Under the pieces are notes generated by a model. The model saw only the letters and a list, made by a program, of their open reading frames with translations. It did not search any database and was not told the origin of the DNA. A program made the position numbers and the translations under genes. Shown here piece after piece: positions 7,222 to 22,031 of a stretch of DNA of 46,296 bases; within the stretch, counting starts at the first letter, position 1; the number at the start of each line of letters is the position of its first letter. The DNA is from Pedosphaera sp. (GTDB taxonomy: Bacteria > Verrucomicrobiota > Verrucomicrobiia > Limisphaerales > UBA1100), in the NCBI GenBank assembly GCA_009695465.1, contig SIAW01000008.1, positions 1 through 46,296 on the forward strand, written 5' to 3'.

Positions 7222-10200
7222 ATGGCAACGAGCACAAATACGCGCATCAACTTCGGCAAGATCATTGAAGTCATTGACCCGCCGAACCTGATCCAAATCC
7301 AGAACCGCTCCTACGAGCAGTTTCTGCAACTGGACCTGCCGCCGGAACGGCGCAAGGATTTCGGCCTGCAAGCGGTGTTTAAGGAGGTGTTCCCCATCGA
7401 GAGTTACGATGGCAAGATCACGCTGGGCTACCACTGCTACGAGCTGGGCGCGGCCAAGAACGATTGGCTGGAGAGCCTGCGCGAAGGCATCACTTACGGT
7501 GCGCCGTTGTACGTTACCTTCCGCCTCAAAGAACCCAAGGGCGTGAAAGAGGAGAAGGTGTTCATGGGCGAACTGCCGCTCATGACGCCGCAGGGCAGCT
7601 TTGTCATCAACGGCGCCGAGCGCGTGGTGGTGAGCCAGTTGCACCGCTCGCCGGGCTTGGCGTTTGAGGATACCAAGCATCCCAATGGCAAGACCCTGCA
7701 TTCCTTCCGCATCATCCCGGATCGCGGTTCGTGGTTCGAGGCGCAGTTTGACACCAACGATTTGCTTTACGTTTATCTGGACCGCAAGAAGCGGCGCCGG
7801 AAATTTTTGATCACGACCTTCTTCCGCGCGCTCAGCTTTTTGGGCGAGGACGGCGGCAAGGGTACGGACGGTGAGATCCTCGAGCTGTTCTACAAGATCC
7901 AGACGGCGACCCTCAAGTCGTTGGAGAAAGAGGAGAAGCTGGAGAACTTCGTGCTCGTGTCCGACGTGGTGGACAAGGACAAGAAGACCGTGCTGGCACG
8001 TGCGTTTGAGCCGCTGTCCAAGACGGTGCTCAAGTCCCTCGCGCAGGCCGACGTGGACAAGGTGCGCGTGGTGGACACGTCCATTGATGACGGTCTGGTG
8101 ATCAAGTGCCTCAAGAAAGATCCCACGAAGAACGAGGAAGAGGCGCTCAAGGATATTTACAGCCGGCTGCGTCCGGGCGATCCGCCCACGGCGGCCAATG
8201 CGCGCGCGCTGCTCAAGCGGCTTTTCTTTGATCCCAAGCGGTATGACTTGGGTCGCGTGGGCCGTTACAAGATCGGCCAGAAGCTGGACTTCCATGACGC
8301 CAAGGAAAGCCGCGTGCTGACCAAGCGGGATTTGGTGGAGGCCACGAAATATTTGTTCAAGCTCAAGATGGGCGGGGGCATCCTCGACGACATTGACCAC
8401 TTGGGCAGCCGTCGCGTGCGCACGGTGGGCGAGTTGCTCGCCAACCAATGCCGCGTGGGTTTGGCGCGCACGGAGCGGTTGGTGAAAGAGCGCATGACGC
8501 TGTTTGACCAGCAGGCCGATTCGATGACACCGGCCAAGCTGGTGAATCCCAAGGCGCTTTCGGCGGTCATCCGCGATTTCTTCGGGCGCAGTCAGCTCTC
8601 GCAGTTCATGGACCAGATCAACCCGCTGGCAGAGGTGACGCACAAGCGCCGCCTCTCGGCACTCGGGCCGGGCGGTCTGTCACGCGAACGCGCAGGGTTC
8701 GAGGTGCGCGACGTGCATCCTTCGCACTACGGCCGCATCTGTCCGGTGGAAACGCCTGAAGGTCCGAACATCGGCCTCATCGCGTCGCTGGCCACGTTTG
8801 CGCGCGTCAATGACTTTGGTTTCATCGAGGCGCCCTATCGCCGGGTGGAGAAGGGTCATGTGACCAAGCATTTGGATTATCTCACCGCTGATCGCGATGA
8901 GGTTCTCACCATCGCGCAGGCCAACTCGCCGTTGAACGACAAGAACGAATTCGTTGGCGAGACCGTGCTCTGCCGACTCAAGGGCGAGTTCATTGATGCC
9001 GACCCCAAGAACGTCAATTACATGGAGGTGTCGCCCAAGCAATTGGTCTCCATCGCCGCAGGTCTCATTCCGTTCCTGGAACACGACGATGCTAACCGCG
9101 CGTTGATGGGATCGAACATGCAACGCCAGGCTGTGCCGTTGCTGGTGACTGAAGAGCCGCTGGTGGCCACGGGGTTGGAATATCGCGTGGCGCAGGATTC
9201 CTGCGCGGTGCTCATGTCCACGACTGCGGGCAAAGTGGCCTCGGTGGGTGGCGATCGCATCATCATCACCAAGGACGGCGAAATGCCGTCGGGCAAACGC
9301 AAGCTCAAGCACGATCCGGAGAACGACGTGCACATCTATCCGCTGCGAAAATTCATGCGCTCCAACGCCGCCACCTGTGTGAACCAGCAACCGCTGGTGC
9401 ACAAAGGTCAGTCGGTGAAGAAGGGCGATGTCCTCGCGGACGGGCCTTGCACCAAGAACGGCGAACTGGCGCTGGGGCGCAATGTGCTCTGCGCGTTCAT
9501 GCCGTGGTACGGCTACAACTTTGAGGACGCCATCATGATCAGCGAACGCATCGTGAAGGATGACGTGTACACGTCCATCCACATCGATGAGTTCGAGGTG
9601 GGCGCCCGCGACACCAAGCTGGGGCCGGAAGAAATCACGCGCGACATTCCCAACATCGGTGAAGAGGCGCTAAGAAATCTTGGCCCCGACGGCGTCATCC
9701 GCATTGGTGCCGAGGTGAAGCCCGGCGACATCCTCGTCGGCAAGATCACGCCCAAGAGCGAGACGGAGCTGGCACCGGAAGAACGGTTGCTGCGCGCCAT
9801 CTTCGGCGAGAAAGCCGCCGACGTGAAAGACACTTCGCTGAAGGTGCCCTCGGGCACTTACGGCATCGTGATGGACGTGAAGGTTTCTTCCAAGCGCGAG
9901 AAGGACGTGGCCAAGCCCGTCAGCAAGAATAGCGGGAAACAGGTCGCGGAAGATTTCAAGAAACGCCACGCCGATTTGTTGGAGCAACTCACCGAGGCGC
10001 TCTCCAACATTCTGTTGGGTGAAAAGATTCCGTTGGACGTGGTCAACAGCGAGACGGGCGAGATTATCATCCCCGCCAATCGCAAGATCACCAAGACGCT
10101 GCTGCGCAAATTGGCCAGCGTGCACGATCGCATGGAGATCGATCCGTCGCCCATCCGCAACAAGATCAAAGAGATCTTCGCGGTCTTCGGCAAAAAGTTC

Positions 10201-11088
10201 TCCGAACTGGAGCTGCAGAAGGACGAGGAGATGCAGCGGGTGGAGTCGGGTGAGGACGTTGACACAGGCGTCGTCAAGCAGGTGAAGGTGTACATCGCCT
10301 CCAAGCGCAAGCTTTCCGTGGGTGATAAAATGGCTGGACGCCACGGCAACAAGGGCGTCATCGCGCACATCGTGCCAGAAGCCGACATGCCCTTCCTCAA
10401 GGACGGCACGCCGATGGACATCGTGCTCAACCCGTTGGGCGTGCCTTCGCGCATGAACGTGGGACAGGTGCTGGAAACGCACTTGGGCTACGCGGCGCGA
10501 TTGCTCGGACTGAAATTTGCCACGCCGGTGTTCGATGGCATCAAGGAAAAAGACATCCGCGGCTACCTCAAGGAAGCGGGCGAACTCCAGAAGAAGACCG
10601 TGGGCATGCCGTTGGTGGGCCAGCACGGCAAGGCGTCGCTCTATGATGGGCGCACGGGTGACAGGTTCGACCAGGAGATTGTCGTGGGTTACATCTACAT
10701 GATGAAACTGGGCCACTTGGTCGCGGACAAGATTCACGCCCGCGCAGTCGGTCCGTACTCGTTGGTCACCCAGCAACCGCTGGGCGGCAAAGCGCAGTAC
10801 GGTGGCCAGCGCTTCGGCGAAATGGAAGTGTGGGCGATGGAAGCCTACGGCGCGGCGTACACGCTGCAAGAATTGCTCACCGTCAAATCCGACGACGTGC
10901 AAGGACGCACACGCATTTACGAGAACATCGTCAAGGGCGACAACTCCCTGGACGCTTCAGTGCCCGAATCTTTCAACGTGTTGGTGAAGGAGATGGAGGC
11001 GCTCTGTCTGGAAGTGAAAGTTGGATATACCAACCCGGTGGACGGCACCATTGAGGCTAACGAAACGCTGGCGGCATTGGCCAGCTAA
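7222..11088 (+). CDS. rpoB: RNA polymerase beta subunit
   Basis: This is the second-largest catalytic subunit of RNA polymerase. The 1288 residues carry the expected blocks: the N-terminal lobe; the rifampicin region [19 protein letters not shown] at about 454-472, followed by [36 protein letters not shown]; and a C-terminal clamp segment with [18 protein letters not shown]. The Asp, His and Ser most often changed in rifampicin-resistant strains (QFMD, THKRR, SALG) are all wild type. It is followed 17 bases later by rpoC. Confidence 0.99.
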   Translation: MATSTNTRINFGKIIEVIDPPNLIQIQNRSYEQFLQLDLPPERRKDFGLQAVFKEVFPIESYDGKITLGYHCYELGAAKNDWLESLREGITYGAPLYVTFRLKEPKGVKEEKVFMGELPLMTPQGSFVINGAERVVVSQLHRSPGLAFEDTKHPNGKTLHSFRIIPDRGSWFEAQFDTNDLLYVYLDRKKRRRKFLITTFFRALSFLGEDGGKGTDGEILELFYKIQTATLKSLEKEEKLENFVLVSDVVDKDKKTVLARAFEPLSKTVLKSLAQADVDKVRVVDTSIDDGLVIKCLKKDPTKNEEEALKDIYSRLRPGDPPTAANARALLKRLFFDPKRYDLGRVGRYKIGQKLDFHDAKESRVLTKRDLVEATKYLFKLKMGGGILDDIDHLGSRRVRTVGELLANQCRVGLARTERLVKERMTLFDQQADSMTPAKLVNPKALSAVIRDFFGRSQLSQFMDQINPLAEVTHKRRLSALGPGGLSRERAGFEVRDVHPSHYGRICPVETPEGPNIGLIASLATFARVNDFGFIEAPYRRVEKGHVTKHLDYLTADRDEVLTIAQANSPLNDKNEFVGETVLCRLKGEFIDADPKNVNYMEVSPKQLVSIAAGLIPFLEHDDANRALMGSNMQRQAVPLLVTEEPLVATGLEYRVAQDSCAVLMSTTAGKVASVGGDRIIITKDGEMPSGKRKLKHDPENDVHIYPLRKFMRSNAATCVNQQPLVHKGQSVKKGDVLADGPCTKNGELALGRNVLCAFMPWYGYNFEDAIMISERIVKDDVYTSIHIDEFEVGARDTKLGPEEITRDIPNIGEEALRNLGPDGVIRIGAEVKPGDILVGKITPKSETELAPEERLLRAIFGEKAADVKDTSLKVPSGTYGIVMDVKVSSKREKDVAKPVSKNSGKQVAEDFKKRHADLLEQLTEALSNILLGEKIPLDVVNSETGEIIIPANRKITKTLLRKLASVHDRMEIDPSPIRNKIKEIFAVFGKKFSELELQKDEEMQRVESGEDVDTGVVKQVKVYIASKRKLSVGDKMAGRHGNKGVIAHIVPEADMPFLKDGTPMDIVLNPLGVPSRMNVGQVLETHLGYAARLLGLKFATPVFDGIKEKDIRGYLKEAGELQKKTVGMPLVGQHGKASLYDGRTGDRFDQEIVVGYIYMMKLGHLVADKIHARAVGPYSLVTQQPLGGKAQYGGQRFGEMEVWAMEAYGAAYTLQELLTVKSDDVQGRTRIYENIVKGDNSLDASVPESFNVLVKEMEALCLEVKVGYTNPVDGTIEANETLAALAS

Positions 11089-11105
11089 CCCGCGGGAAAT
11101 TTACC

Positions 11106-15266
<4,161 letters not shown>

Positions 15267-15296
15267 TAGCGCGCGAAAACAAAATTGTGGAAATAC

Positions 15297-15327
15297 TTGT
15301 TGCTACGAAGATGTTCTTTGCTATTAT
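15297..15327 (+). promoter_or_regulatory. Possible internal promoter ahead of rpsL
   Basis: In the 119-base rpoC-rpsL gap a good -10 box, TATTAT (15322-15327), follows either TTGCTA (15300-15305, 16-base spacer) or TTGTTG (15297-15302, 19-base spacer). The surrounding bases are locally AT-rich against a GC-rich background. It would let the str-S10-spc-alpha genes be transcribed separately from rpoBC. This is a consensus match by eye only. Confidence 0.35.
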
Positions 15328-15385
15328 CCGCGCCCCGTTTGTGAGCAGCTGGCGGGATTATTTAATTAACTAGAGACATCACGGG

Positions 15386-15769
15386 ATGCCGACGATAAAT
15401 CAACTGGTCCGAAAGGGACGGAACAAAGTGAAGGTGAAATCCAAATCACCGGCACTGCAAGGTTGCCCGTTCCGTCAGGCCGTCTGTCTGCAGGTGTACA
15501 CGCGTACGCCCAAGAAGCCCAACTCGGCCATGCGTAAGGTGGCCAAGGTGCGCCTCACCAACGGACAGGAGATCATCGCGTACATTCCCGACGAGGGACA
15601 CTCGCTGCAGGAGCACTCGATTGTGCTGGTCCGCGGCGGGCGTGTGAAAGATTTGCCGGGCGTGCGTTACCACATTGTCCGTGGCAACCGCGACGCTGCC
15701 GGTGTGGAGAAGCGGCGGGTGAGCCGCAGTAAGTACGGCGTCAAGCGCCCGAAGGAAAAGAAGAAGTAA
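15386..15769 (+). CDS. rpsL: Small-subunit ribosomal protein S12
   Basis: S12 sits at the decoding centre and controls accuracy. The 127 residues match the family throughout: [12 protein letters not shown], then [20 protein letters not shown], with the lysine that is mutated in streptomycin-resistant strains unchanged, then the loop [17 protein letters not shown]. The end KRPKEKKK is standard. It starts the str segment (rpsL-rpsG-fusA), six bases before rpsG. Confidence 0.99.
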   Translation: MPTINQLVRKGRNKVKVKSKSPALQGCPFRQAVCLQVYTRTPKKPNSAMRKVAKVRLTNGQEIIAYIPDEGHSLQEHSIVLVRGGRVKDLPGVRYHIVRGNRDAAGVEKRRVSRSKYGVKRPKEKKK

Positions 15770-15775
15770 GGAACC

Positions 15776-16249
15776 ATGTCACGTCGTCGCAGAGCAGTAT
15801 CGCGGCCTACCCGGCCTGATGTTCGTTACCAGAACCCGCTGGTCGGGCGGCTGGTCAACACGGTGATGAAGGGTGGCAATCGCAGCATCGCGCACGGAAT
15901 CGTGTACACCGCTTTTGATATCATCGCGGAGAAGCAGACGGGGGCGACGCCCTTGGAAGTGCTCGTTCGCGCCGTGGACAACGCCAAGCCGCGTTTGGAA
16001 GTGAAGAGCCGCCGCGTGGGCGGGGCGACGTATCAAGTGCCGCTGGAAGTTTCCACCGAGCGTCAATTGGCGCTGGCATTGCGGTGGATGGTGGATTCGG
16101 CAAAGGCTCGCAAGGGCACGCCGATGCGCGACGCGCTGGCAACGGAGATTATCGAGGCGTACGGCGGGCAGGGGAATTGCATTCGCAAGCGCGACGAGAC
16201 CCACCGGATGGCGCAGGCCAATAAGGCCTTCGCGCACTTCCGCTGGTAG
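15776..16249 (+). CDS. rpsG: Small-subunit ribosomal protein S7
   Basis: S7 nucleates assembly of the 30S head and contacts E-site tRNA. The 157-residue protein begins [20 protein letters not shown], slightly different from the common MPRR start. It contains the diagnostic [24 protein letters not shown] (about 67-90) and ends [20 protein letters not shown]. In Escherichia coli S7 represses its operon by binding the rpsL-rpsG gap; here that gap is only six bases, so that mechanism is unlikely. Confidence 0.98.
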   Translation: MSRRRRAVSRPTRPDVRYQNPLVGRLVNTVMKGGNRSIAHGIVYTAFDIIAEKQTGATPLEVLVRAVDNAKPRLEVKSRRVGGATYQVPLEVSTERQLALALRWMVDSAKARKGTPMRDALATEIIEAYGGQGNCIRKRDETHRMAQANKAFAHFRW

Positions 16250-16269
16250 AAAATTTTGCTGGAGATTTA

Positions 16270-16301
16270 CCCCGGGGTGGATTGCTCGGGGCGTTTTTTT
16301 T
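16270..16301 (+). terminator. Intrinsic terminator-like hairpin between rpsG and fusA
   Basis: CCCCG (16270-16274) pairs with CGGGG (16287-16291) around a 12-base loop, followed by CG and eight T residues (16294-16301). The T-run is strong but the stem is short, so partial termination is the likeliest effect. It lies in the 79-base gap within what is normally one operon. No clear new promoter is visible between it and fusA. Confidence 0.6.
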
Positions 16302-16328
16302 GGTCTGAAAGAGCTAACGATTTTTGGA

Positions 16329-18521
16329 ATGTCATCAGTGACGGAAAATAACAGTGCCGCAGCAGTGAATTCGCCTGATCGCGAATACACGCTGCAATGC
16401 ACTCGGAACATCGGCATTGCCGCGCACATCGATGCGGGCAAGACGACGACGACCGAGCGCATCCTCTATTACACCGGCTTGATCCACCGCATCGGCGACG
16501 TGGATGACGGCAACACCGTGACCGACTGGATGGAGCAGGAGCGCGAGCGCGGCATCACCATCACTTCGGCGGCCATCACCTGTTACTGGAAGCAGAAACC
16601 CGAAGAGCAGTTGGTCAAACTGTACTCGGGCGTGCAGCATCGCGTGAACATCATCGACACGCCAGGCCACGTGGATTTCACCGCGGAAGTGGAGCGCTCG
16701 CTGCGCGTGTTGGATGGAGCCATCGCCGTGTTCTGCGGTGTGGCGGCTGTGCAACCGCAGTCCGAGACGGTGTGGCGTCAGGCCACGCGCTACAACATCC
16801 CGCGCATCGCATTCGTCAACAAGATGGACCGCGTGGGTGCCAATTTTAATTACGTCATCAAGGAGATGAGGGACAAGCTGGGCGCCAACGCCTGGGCCGT
16901 GGGTATTCCCATCGGGGCGGAGGACAAGCTGGCGGGTGTGGTGGATGTCATCAACCAGAAGGCCATCGTGTACGACCCGGCGGACGTGACCGGCACCACC
17001 TATTCCGTGGGAGATATTCCTGCGGACATGGTGGAAGCGGCCAAGACGGCGTTGGCCGAGTTGATCGGCGCAGTGAGCGATAAGGATGAGGAGATCGCTG
17101 ATCTGGTGTTGAACGAGCAGCCCATCGCGCCCGATGTGCTCAAGCGCGCGGTGCGTCGTCTGACCATCGCTAACGAGATGGTGCCCGTCTTTGGTGGTTC
17201 CGCGTTTAAGAATCGCGGTGTGCAACCGCTGGTGGATGGCGTCATGGATTTTCTGCCGTCGCCGCTGGACATTCCTGCGGCCAAGGGCATGGATCCGCAT
17301 GACCCGAACGAGGCCATCGTTGTGGCTGCGGGCGACACGGGCAAGTTCTGCTCGCTGGCATTCAAGCTGTGGACCGATCCCTTCGTCGGCAAGCTGGTGT
17401 TTTTCCGCGTGTACCGCGGCTCGGTCAGCAAGGGCGACACAATTTACAATCCCCGCACGCGGCGCAGTGCGCGAGTGAGCCGCCTCTTGCGGATCCAGGC
17501 CGACAAACGGTTGGATGTGGACACCGTTTATTCTGGCGACATCGCGGCGCTGGTCGGTCTGCGCAACATCACCACCGGTGATACGTTGTGCGATGAGGAT
17601 GAGGTCGTGAGTTTGGAGCCGCCGAAGTTCCCCGAGCCGGTCATCGCGATGGCGATTGAGCCTAAGACGACCCAGGATCGCGACAAGATGGCCGAAGGGT
17701 TGGCGCGTCTTTCGGAAGAGGATCCGACCTTCCGGATGTTCACCGATCACGAGACGGGCCAGACGATTATCGCGGGCATGGGCGAGCTGCACTTGGAGAT
17801 CATCCGCGATCGACTGTTGCGGGAATTCACCGTGCAGGCCAACTGCGGCGCGCCGCAGATTGCTTATCGCGAGGCGATCACCAAGCCGGCCGAGGGCGAG
17901 GGCAAATTCATCAAGCAATCCGGCGGACGCGGTCAATACGGACACGCCGTCATCAAGATTGCACCACGCAAACGGGGCGAGGGCGTGGAGATCGAAAATA
18001 AGATTGTCGGCGGAACGATTCCCAAGGAGTATATTCCTGCTGTCATCGCTGGAATTGAAGAGGCAATTGCTGGCGGTGTGTTGGCGGGCTATCAGATGAT
18101 CGACATTCATGTCGAGGTCATTGACGGCAGCTTCCACGAAGTGGACTCCAACGAGCTGGCGTTCAAGATGGCCGGCATTTTTGCGTTCAAAGATGCGGCG
18201 CACCGAGCGGGCTTGGTTTTGTTGGAGCCGGTGATGGCGGTGGATTGCACGACGCCCGGACAGTATCAGGGTGAACTGATTGGCGATTTGAACCGGCGTC
18301 GCGGTCGCATCGAAGCGATCGACACGAACAACACGGGCACGGTCATCAAGGCCGAGGTGCCGTTGGCGGAGATGTTTGGCTATGCCACATCGATCCGTTC
18401 GCTCTCCAGTGGGCGTGCGGCATACTCGATGGAGCCGCGCAGTTTTGCGCAGGTGCCGCCGAACATCGCTGAAGAAATTTTAGAGAAGAGCCCGAACCGT
18501 CCCGCGAGAAAACGGGCGTAA
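16329..18521 (+). CDS. fusA: Elongation factor G
   Basis: EF-G is the GTPase that drives translocation and, with RRF, ribosome recycling. The 730 residues contain a roughly 24-residue leader, P-loop AHIDAGKT (32-39), switch I with [15 protein letters not shown] (110-114), NKMD (154-157), then domains II to V, with [10 protein letters not shown] and the domain IV loop [13 protein letters not shown]. All catalytic residues are canonical, so this is the main EF-G, in contrast to the paralogue near the right side. tuf, which commonly follows fusA, is absent here; rpsJ starts four bases after the stop. Confidence 0.99.
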   Translation: MSSVTENNSAAAVNSPDREYTLQCTRNIGIAAHIDAGKTTTTERILYYTGLIHRIGDVDDGNTVTDWMEQERERGITITSAAITCYWKQKPEEQLVKLYSGVQHRVNIIDTPGHVDFTAEVERSLRVLDGAIAVFCGVAAVQPQSETVWRQATRYNIPRIAFVNKMDRVGANFNYVIKEMRDKLGANAWAVGIPIGAEDKLAGVVDVINQKAIVYDPADVTGTTYSVGDIPADMVEAAKTALAELIGAVSDKDEEIADLVLNEQPIAPDVLKRAVRRLTIANEMVPVFGGSAFKNRGVQPLVDGVMDFLPSPLDIPAAKGMDPHDPNEAIVVAAGDTGKFCSLAFKLWTDPFVGKLVFFRVYRGSVSKGDTIYNPRTRRSARVSRLLRIQADKRLDVDTVYSGDIAALVGLRNITTGDTLCDEDEVVSLEPPKFPEPVIAMAIEPKTTQDRDKMAEGLARLSEEDPTFRMFTDHETGQTIIAGMGELHLEIIRDRLLREFTVQANCGAPQIAYREAITKPAEGEGKFIKQSGGRGQYGHAVIKIAPRKRGEGVEIENKIVGGTIPKEYIPAVIAGIEEAIAGGVLAGYQMIDIHVEVIDGSFHEVDSNELAFKMAGIFAFKDAAHRAGLVLLEPVMAVDCTTPGQYQGELIGDLNRRRGRIEAIDTNNTGTVIKAEVPLAEMFGYATSIRSLSSGRAAYSMEPRSFAQVPPNIAEEILEKSPNRPARKRA

Positions 18522-18525
18522 AGAC

Positions 18526-18846
18526 ATGGCCGAAGCAAAGCAAACTATTATTCGAATCCGCCTCAAGGCGTACGACCACCGAGTTTTGGACAAGTCGGTG
18601 CTGGACATCGTGGAGACGGTCAAGCGCACCGGCGGTGTGGTGCGCGGGCCGGTGCCACTGCCCACGCGCGTGGAGCGGTTCACGGTGCTGCGCTCACCCC
18701 ACTGCGACAAGAAATCGCAGGAGACCTTTGAGCAGCGCACGCACAAGCGCATCATCGACATTCTGCCCACCAACAACACCACCGACGAGCTCAAGAAGCT
18801 GAACCTGCCCGCCGGCATGGACATTAACATCAAGATTCTGAACTAG
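18526..18846 (+). CDS. rpsJ: Small-subunit ribosomal protein S10
   Basis: S10 lies in the 30S head and, as NusE, takes part in antitermination with NusB. The 106 residues show [14 protein letters not shown], the [19 protein letters not shown] segment and the end [13 protein letters not shown]. It opens the S10 cluster directly after fusA, joining the str and S10 operons with a gap of four bases. No Shine-Dalgarno sequence is visible, so translation may depend on the ribosomes finishing fusA. Confidence 0.99.
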   Translation: MAEAKQTIIRIRLKAYDHRVLDKSVLDIVETVKRTGGVVRGPVPLPTRVERFTVLRSPHCDKKSQETFEQRTHKRIIDILPTNNTTDELKKLNLPAGMDINIKILN

Positions 18847-18849
18847 GTT

Positions 18850-19497
18850 ATGATTGGTTTGATTGGCAAAAAACTTGGGCAGACGCGCGTGTTCGACAGC
18901 GCCGGTAACGCCGTGGGCGTGACGGTGGTGCTGGCCGGACCCAACCGCGTGCTGCAGTGCAAGACCATGGAGAGTGACCAGTACAACTCCGTGCAACTGG
19001 GGTTTGACGACCAGAAAGAGTCGCGCGTGACCAAGTCGCTCCTTGGCCACTTCAAGAAGAGCGGCAGCGCCGCGGTGAAGCAGGTGCGCGAGTTCCGCAA
19101 TTTCACGCTGCCTGTCAAGGCGGGCGATGTGGTGGGTGTTGATATTTTCAGCCAGGGCGATTACGTGGACGCCATTGGCGTCAGCAAAGGCAAAGGCTTT
19201 GCCGGTGTTGTGCGCCGTTACAAGTACGCTGGCGGCCCGGCGTCGCACGGTCAAAAAGGCTGGCACCGCCGGCCCGGTGCCATTGGTTGCCGCTCCACGC
19301 CCGGCTGGGTGATCAAGGGCAAAGGTATGCCCGGCCACATGGGCCAGCGCCAACGCACCGTGCAGAACCTGCAGGTGATGGCCGTGCGTACAGAAGATAA
19401 TTTACTGCTGATCCAAGGCTCCATCCCGGGCGCGAATGGCGACTACGTCATCATCCGCGAATCCAAGAAGAACGCCAAGGTGCCGGCTAAGAAGTAA
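18850..19497 (+). CDS. rplC: Large-subunit ribosomal protein L3
   Basis: L3 binds near the peptidyl transferase centre and starts 50S assembly. The 215 residues begin MIGLIGKKLGQTRVF and contain the long loop with KGKGFAGVVRRY, then HRRPGAIGCRSTPGWVIKGKGMPGHMG at about 140-165. The glutamine region GQRQRTVQNL, methylated in some species, is present. The start is three bases after the rpsJ stop. Confidence 0.99.
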   Translation: MIGLIGKKLGQTRVFDSAGNAVGVTVVLAGPNRVLQCKTMESDQYNSVQLGFDDQKESRVTKSLLGHFKKSGSAAVKQVREFRNFTLPVKAGDVVGVDIFSQGDYVDAIGVSKGKGFAGVVRRYKYAGGPASHGQKGWHRRPGAIGCRSTPGWVIKGKGMPGHMGQRQRTVQNLQVMAVRTEDNLLLIQGSIPGANGDYVIIRESKKNAKVPAKK

Positions 19498-19509
19498 CCG
19501 ATTGAGCCG

Positions 19510-20160
19510 ATGAAACTGAAGGTCATATCGAAAGATGGCAAAGACGCTGGCGAGCTGAACGTCAGCTTCAGCGTCATCGATAATGCCAAGGGCACGCAAG
19601 CGGTGCACGAGGCCGTGGTCGCTTTCCGCGCCGCGCAACGACTTGGCACGGCCAAGGTCAAGATGCGTGACGAGGTGTCGGGCAGCGGCAAGAAGCCGTG
19701 GCGCCAAAAGGGCACGGGCCGCGCACGCGCAGGCTCAGTGCGCTCGCCGCTCTGGCGTGGTGGTGGTATCACGCACGGCCCGCGTCAGCGCGATTACACC
19801 AAGAAGGTCACTCACAAGTCCGCCCACTTGGCGTTGCGCAAGGCGTTCAGCGCCCGGTTGCATGACAACGACGTGGTCGTGGTGGACAATCTGGATTTGG
19901 ATTCACACAAGACCAAAGGCCTGCTGCAACTGCTCGACCAGTTGGCCATCGCCCCCGGCGCTACGGTGTTGCTGGTGGACACGCAGGACAAACTCAAGGA
20001 CGCCACCGCCAAGCTGCGGTTGGCTGCGGGCAACTTGCTCTTGGTGGATGTGACGGCGGGCCGCCTGTTGAACACCTACCAAGTGTTGCGGTACGACAAA
20101 TTGATCATTGCCCAAGCCGCCTTCGCGGAAGTGGAACAGCGACTGATAGGGGGCAAGTAG
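19510..20160 (+). CDS. rplD: Large-subunit ribosomal protein L4
   Basis: L4 lines the nascent-peptide tunnel; in Escherichia coli it also represses the S10 operon through a long leader. The 216 residues show the tunnel loop KPWRQKGTGRARAGSVRSPLWRGGG (about 59-83) and the C-terminal half with VDVTAGRLLNTYQVLRYDKLIIAQAA. Since rpsJ here follows fusA by four bases, there is no S10 leader for L4 to bind, and autogenous control of that type is not expected. Confidence 0.98.
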   Translation: MKLKVISKDGKDAGELNVSFSVIDNAKGTQAVHEAVVAFRAAQRLGTAKVKMRDEVSGSGKKPWRQKGTGRARAGSVRSPLWRGGGITHGPRQRDYTKKVTHKSAHLALRKAFSARLHDNDVVVVDNLDLDSHKTKGLLQLLDQLAIAPGATVLLVDTQDKLKDATAKLRLAAGNLLLVDVTAGRLLNTYQVLRYDKLIIAQAAFAEVEQRLIGGK

Positions 20161-20163
20161 GAC

Positions 20164-20547
20164 ATGAACGCCACTGACATCATCAAGTCCCTTCATCTGG
20201 GCGAGAAGAGCCTGGTCTCTCGTGACCTGTTCAATTCCTCCAATCGCCGCACGCAGGGCATGGCGGCCAAGAAGAAGCGCGTTGAGGCGTTGAAGCCCGA
20301 CGATCGCAAGAAGCTCAAGAACCAGTTCAACCAGCCCAAGTACACTTTCATTGTTGATCGGCGTGCGAACAAGCACCAGATCGGCATGGCCGTTCACGAG
20401 CTTTACAAGGTGGTCGTGGTGGCGGTGAACACGCTCAACGGCACCACCAAGCGTGGCCGCAAGCTCACGAAATTCCCGAGGGCCCCGCGTGACTACAAGA
20501 AGGCCGTCGTCACGCTCCGGGAAGGCGAAAGAATCGAAACCATTTAA
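20164..20547 (+). CDS. rplW: Ribosomal protein L23 with internal insertion
   Basis: L23 sits at the tunnel exit and docks trigger factor and SRP. The N-terminus [13 protein letters not shown] and the core [23 protein letters not shown] are clearly L23, but they are separated by about 37 extra residues (about 21-57, rich in Lys, Arg, Asn and Gln), where typical bacterial L23 has only a few. The total is 127 residues against the usual 95-100. The start three bases after rplD has a GGGG run upstream. The insertion falls in the N-terminal region, on the protein's outer face near the exit site. Confidence 0.93.
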   Translation: MNATDIIKSLHLGEKSLVSRDLFNSSNRRTQGMAAKKKRVEALKPDDRKKLKNQFNQPKYTFIVDRRANKHQIGMAVHELYKVVVVAVNTLNGTTKRGRKLTKFPRAPRDYKKAVVTLREGERIETI

Positions 20548-20551
20548 TCCG

Positions 20552-21397
20552 ATGCCGATCCGCACTTACAGACCATTGACGCCGTCGCAGCGCTACATCG
20601 CGCGGCCGACGTATGAGGAAATCACGAAGACGACTCCGGAGAAGTCGCTCGTGCAGACGCGCAAGCGCACCTCGGGCCGCAACAGCTACGGGCGCATCAC
20701 ATCGCGCGGTCGTGGCGGCGGGCACAAGCAGAAGCTCCGCACGGTGGATTTCAAGCGTAACAAGCAGGGGATGGACGCGAAGGTCATCGCCATCGAGTAC
20801 GATCCGGGTCGTACGGCGCGGTTGGCGTTGCTGGAATACGCTGACAAAGAGCGCCGGTACATCGTCGCGCCGGTGGGCTTGGTCGTGGGCCGCGTGGTGC
20901 AGAGCGGGCCGAATGCCGCGCCGCTGCCGGGCAACAGTCTGCAGATGAAATCCATTCCGATTGGATCGGCCATTCACAATTTGGAGCTGACCCCCGGTCG
21001 CGGTGGGCAACTGGTGCGTTCGGCGGGCGTCTCCGCCACGCTGATGTCGCGCGGCGATGGATTTGCGCAGGTCCGCCTGCCTTCGGGCGAGATCCGCAAG
21101 TTCAACGAGATTTGCATCGCTACCATTGGTCAGGTCGGCAACACCGATCATGAGAACCGGGTGTGGGGCAAGGCGGGCAGCTCGCGGCATCGCGGCATCC
21201 GTCCCATCTCCCGCGCCGTGGCGCGTAACCCGGTGGATCATCCGATGGGTGGTGGTCAGGGCAAGACCGCCGGCGGCGGACATCCGGTGACGCCGTGGGG
21301 TGTCATCACGCGCGGTTACAAGACGCGGCTGCGCAAGAAAGTTTCCAACCGGTTCATCTTGGTGCGGCGCGACGGTCGGCCGTTCAAACAGAAATAA
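20552..21397 (+). CDS. rplB: Large-subunit ribosomal protein L2
   Basis: L2 is needed for subunit joining and peptidyl transfer. The frame stays open further upstream inside rplW, but homology begins at the ATG at 20552 ([17 protein letters not shown]), four bases after the rplW stop, giving 281 residues. [19 protein letters not shown] near residue 43 and the conserved [17 protein letters not shown] loop, with the histidine near the peptidyl transferase centre, are present. The order rplC-D-W-B is standard. Confidence 0.99.
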   Translation: MPIRTYRPLTPSQRYIARPTYEEITKTTPEKSLVQTRKRTSGRNSYGRITSRGRGGGHKQKLRTVDFKRNKQGMDAKVIAIEYDPGRTARLALLEYADKERRYIVAPVGLVVGRVVQSGPNAAPLPGNSLQMKSIPIGSAIHNLELTPGRGGQLVRSAGVSATLMSRGDGFAQVRLPSGEIRKFNEICIATIGQVGNTDHENRVWGKAGSSRHRGIRPISRAVARNPVDHPMGGGQGKTAGGGHPVTPWGVITRGYKTRLRKKVSNRFILVRRDGRPFKQK

Positions 21398-21400
21398 GCC

Positions 21401-21679
21401 ATGCCACGCTCACTCAAAAAAGGTCCGTTCTTCGAGCAGTACCTGCTGGACAAGGTCAACGCGGTGAATGCCAGCGGCACCAAGAAGCCGATCAAGACAT
21501 GGTCGCGGCGTTCGACGATCATCCCTGAATTTGTCGGGCACACGTTCAACGTCCACAACGGGAAACTATTTTTGCCGGTGCACGTCAACGACCAGATGGT
21601 GGGGCACAAGTTGGGGGAATTTTCTCCCACGCGTACCTTCAAGAAACACGGCGCTCATACGGCCAAAGTGGAGAAGTAA
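21401..21679 (+). CDS. rpsS: Small-subunit ribosomal protein S19
   Basis: S19 binds the 30S head next to S13 and the A site. The 92 residues start [19 protein letters not shown] and contain [25 protein letters not shown] and the end [11 protein letters not shown]. Length and sequence are typical. The gene starts three bases after rplB and is followed three bases later by rplV. Confidence 0.99.
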   Translation: MPRSLKKGPFFEQYLLDKVNAVNASGTKKPIKTWSRRSTIIPEFVGHTFNVHNGKLFLPVHVNDQMVGHKLGEFSPTRTFKKHGAHTAKVEK

Positions 21680-21682
21680 ACG

Positions 21683-22027
21683 ATGGAAGTTCGTTCAATC
21701 ACACGCAACGCAAAGATGTCTGCGCAGAAAGTGCGCGAGGTCGCCCGCCAGATTCAAGGCATGACCGCGCTGCACGCCAAGGCTGTGCTGGCCAGTGTGC
21801 CGCGCAAGTCCGCGCGCCTCATCGCCAAGACGCTGGCCTCGGCCATCGCCAACGCGGAGAACAACAACAATCTCAAGGTCGAGACCCTGCGCGTCAAAGA
21901 GGCGTGGGTGGGACAGGCCACGCCCGCGCGTCGTATGATGACCCGCGCACGCGGTTCTGCGGCGACCATCATCAAGGGCAATTGCCACATCCGCATCGTC
22001 CTGTCGGACGGGCGCAAGGAAACTTAA
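21683..22027 (+). CDS. rplV: Large-subunit ribosomal protein L22
   Basis: L22 contributes a beta hairpin to the exit tunnel, where macrolides bind nearby. The 114 residues contain KMSAQKVREVARQIQGM, the helix with SAIANAENNNN, and the hairpin sequence RMMTRARGSAATIIKGNCHI. No resistance-type insertion or deletion is obvious in the hairpin. Neighbours are standard (rpsS, rpsC). Confidence 0.98.
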   Translation: MEVRSITRNAKMSAQKVREVARQIQGMTALHAKAVLASVPRKSARLIAKTLASAIANAENNNNLKVETLRVKEAWVGQATPARRMMTRARGSAATIIKGNCHIRIVLSDGRKET

Positions 22028-22031
22028 TCTC

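Noticed and set aside
16335-18203. Open frame of 622 codons on the minus strand opposite fusA
   Set aside because: It is opposite a conserved GTPase, with Arg/His/Asp-rich composition and no motif; it is treated as a shadow.
20453-20551. Longer start for rplB within rplW
   Set aside because: The extra 33 residues are an out-of-frame reading of L23 and do not match L2; the family start MPIRTY is at 20552.
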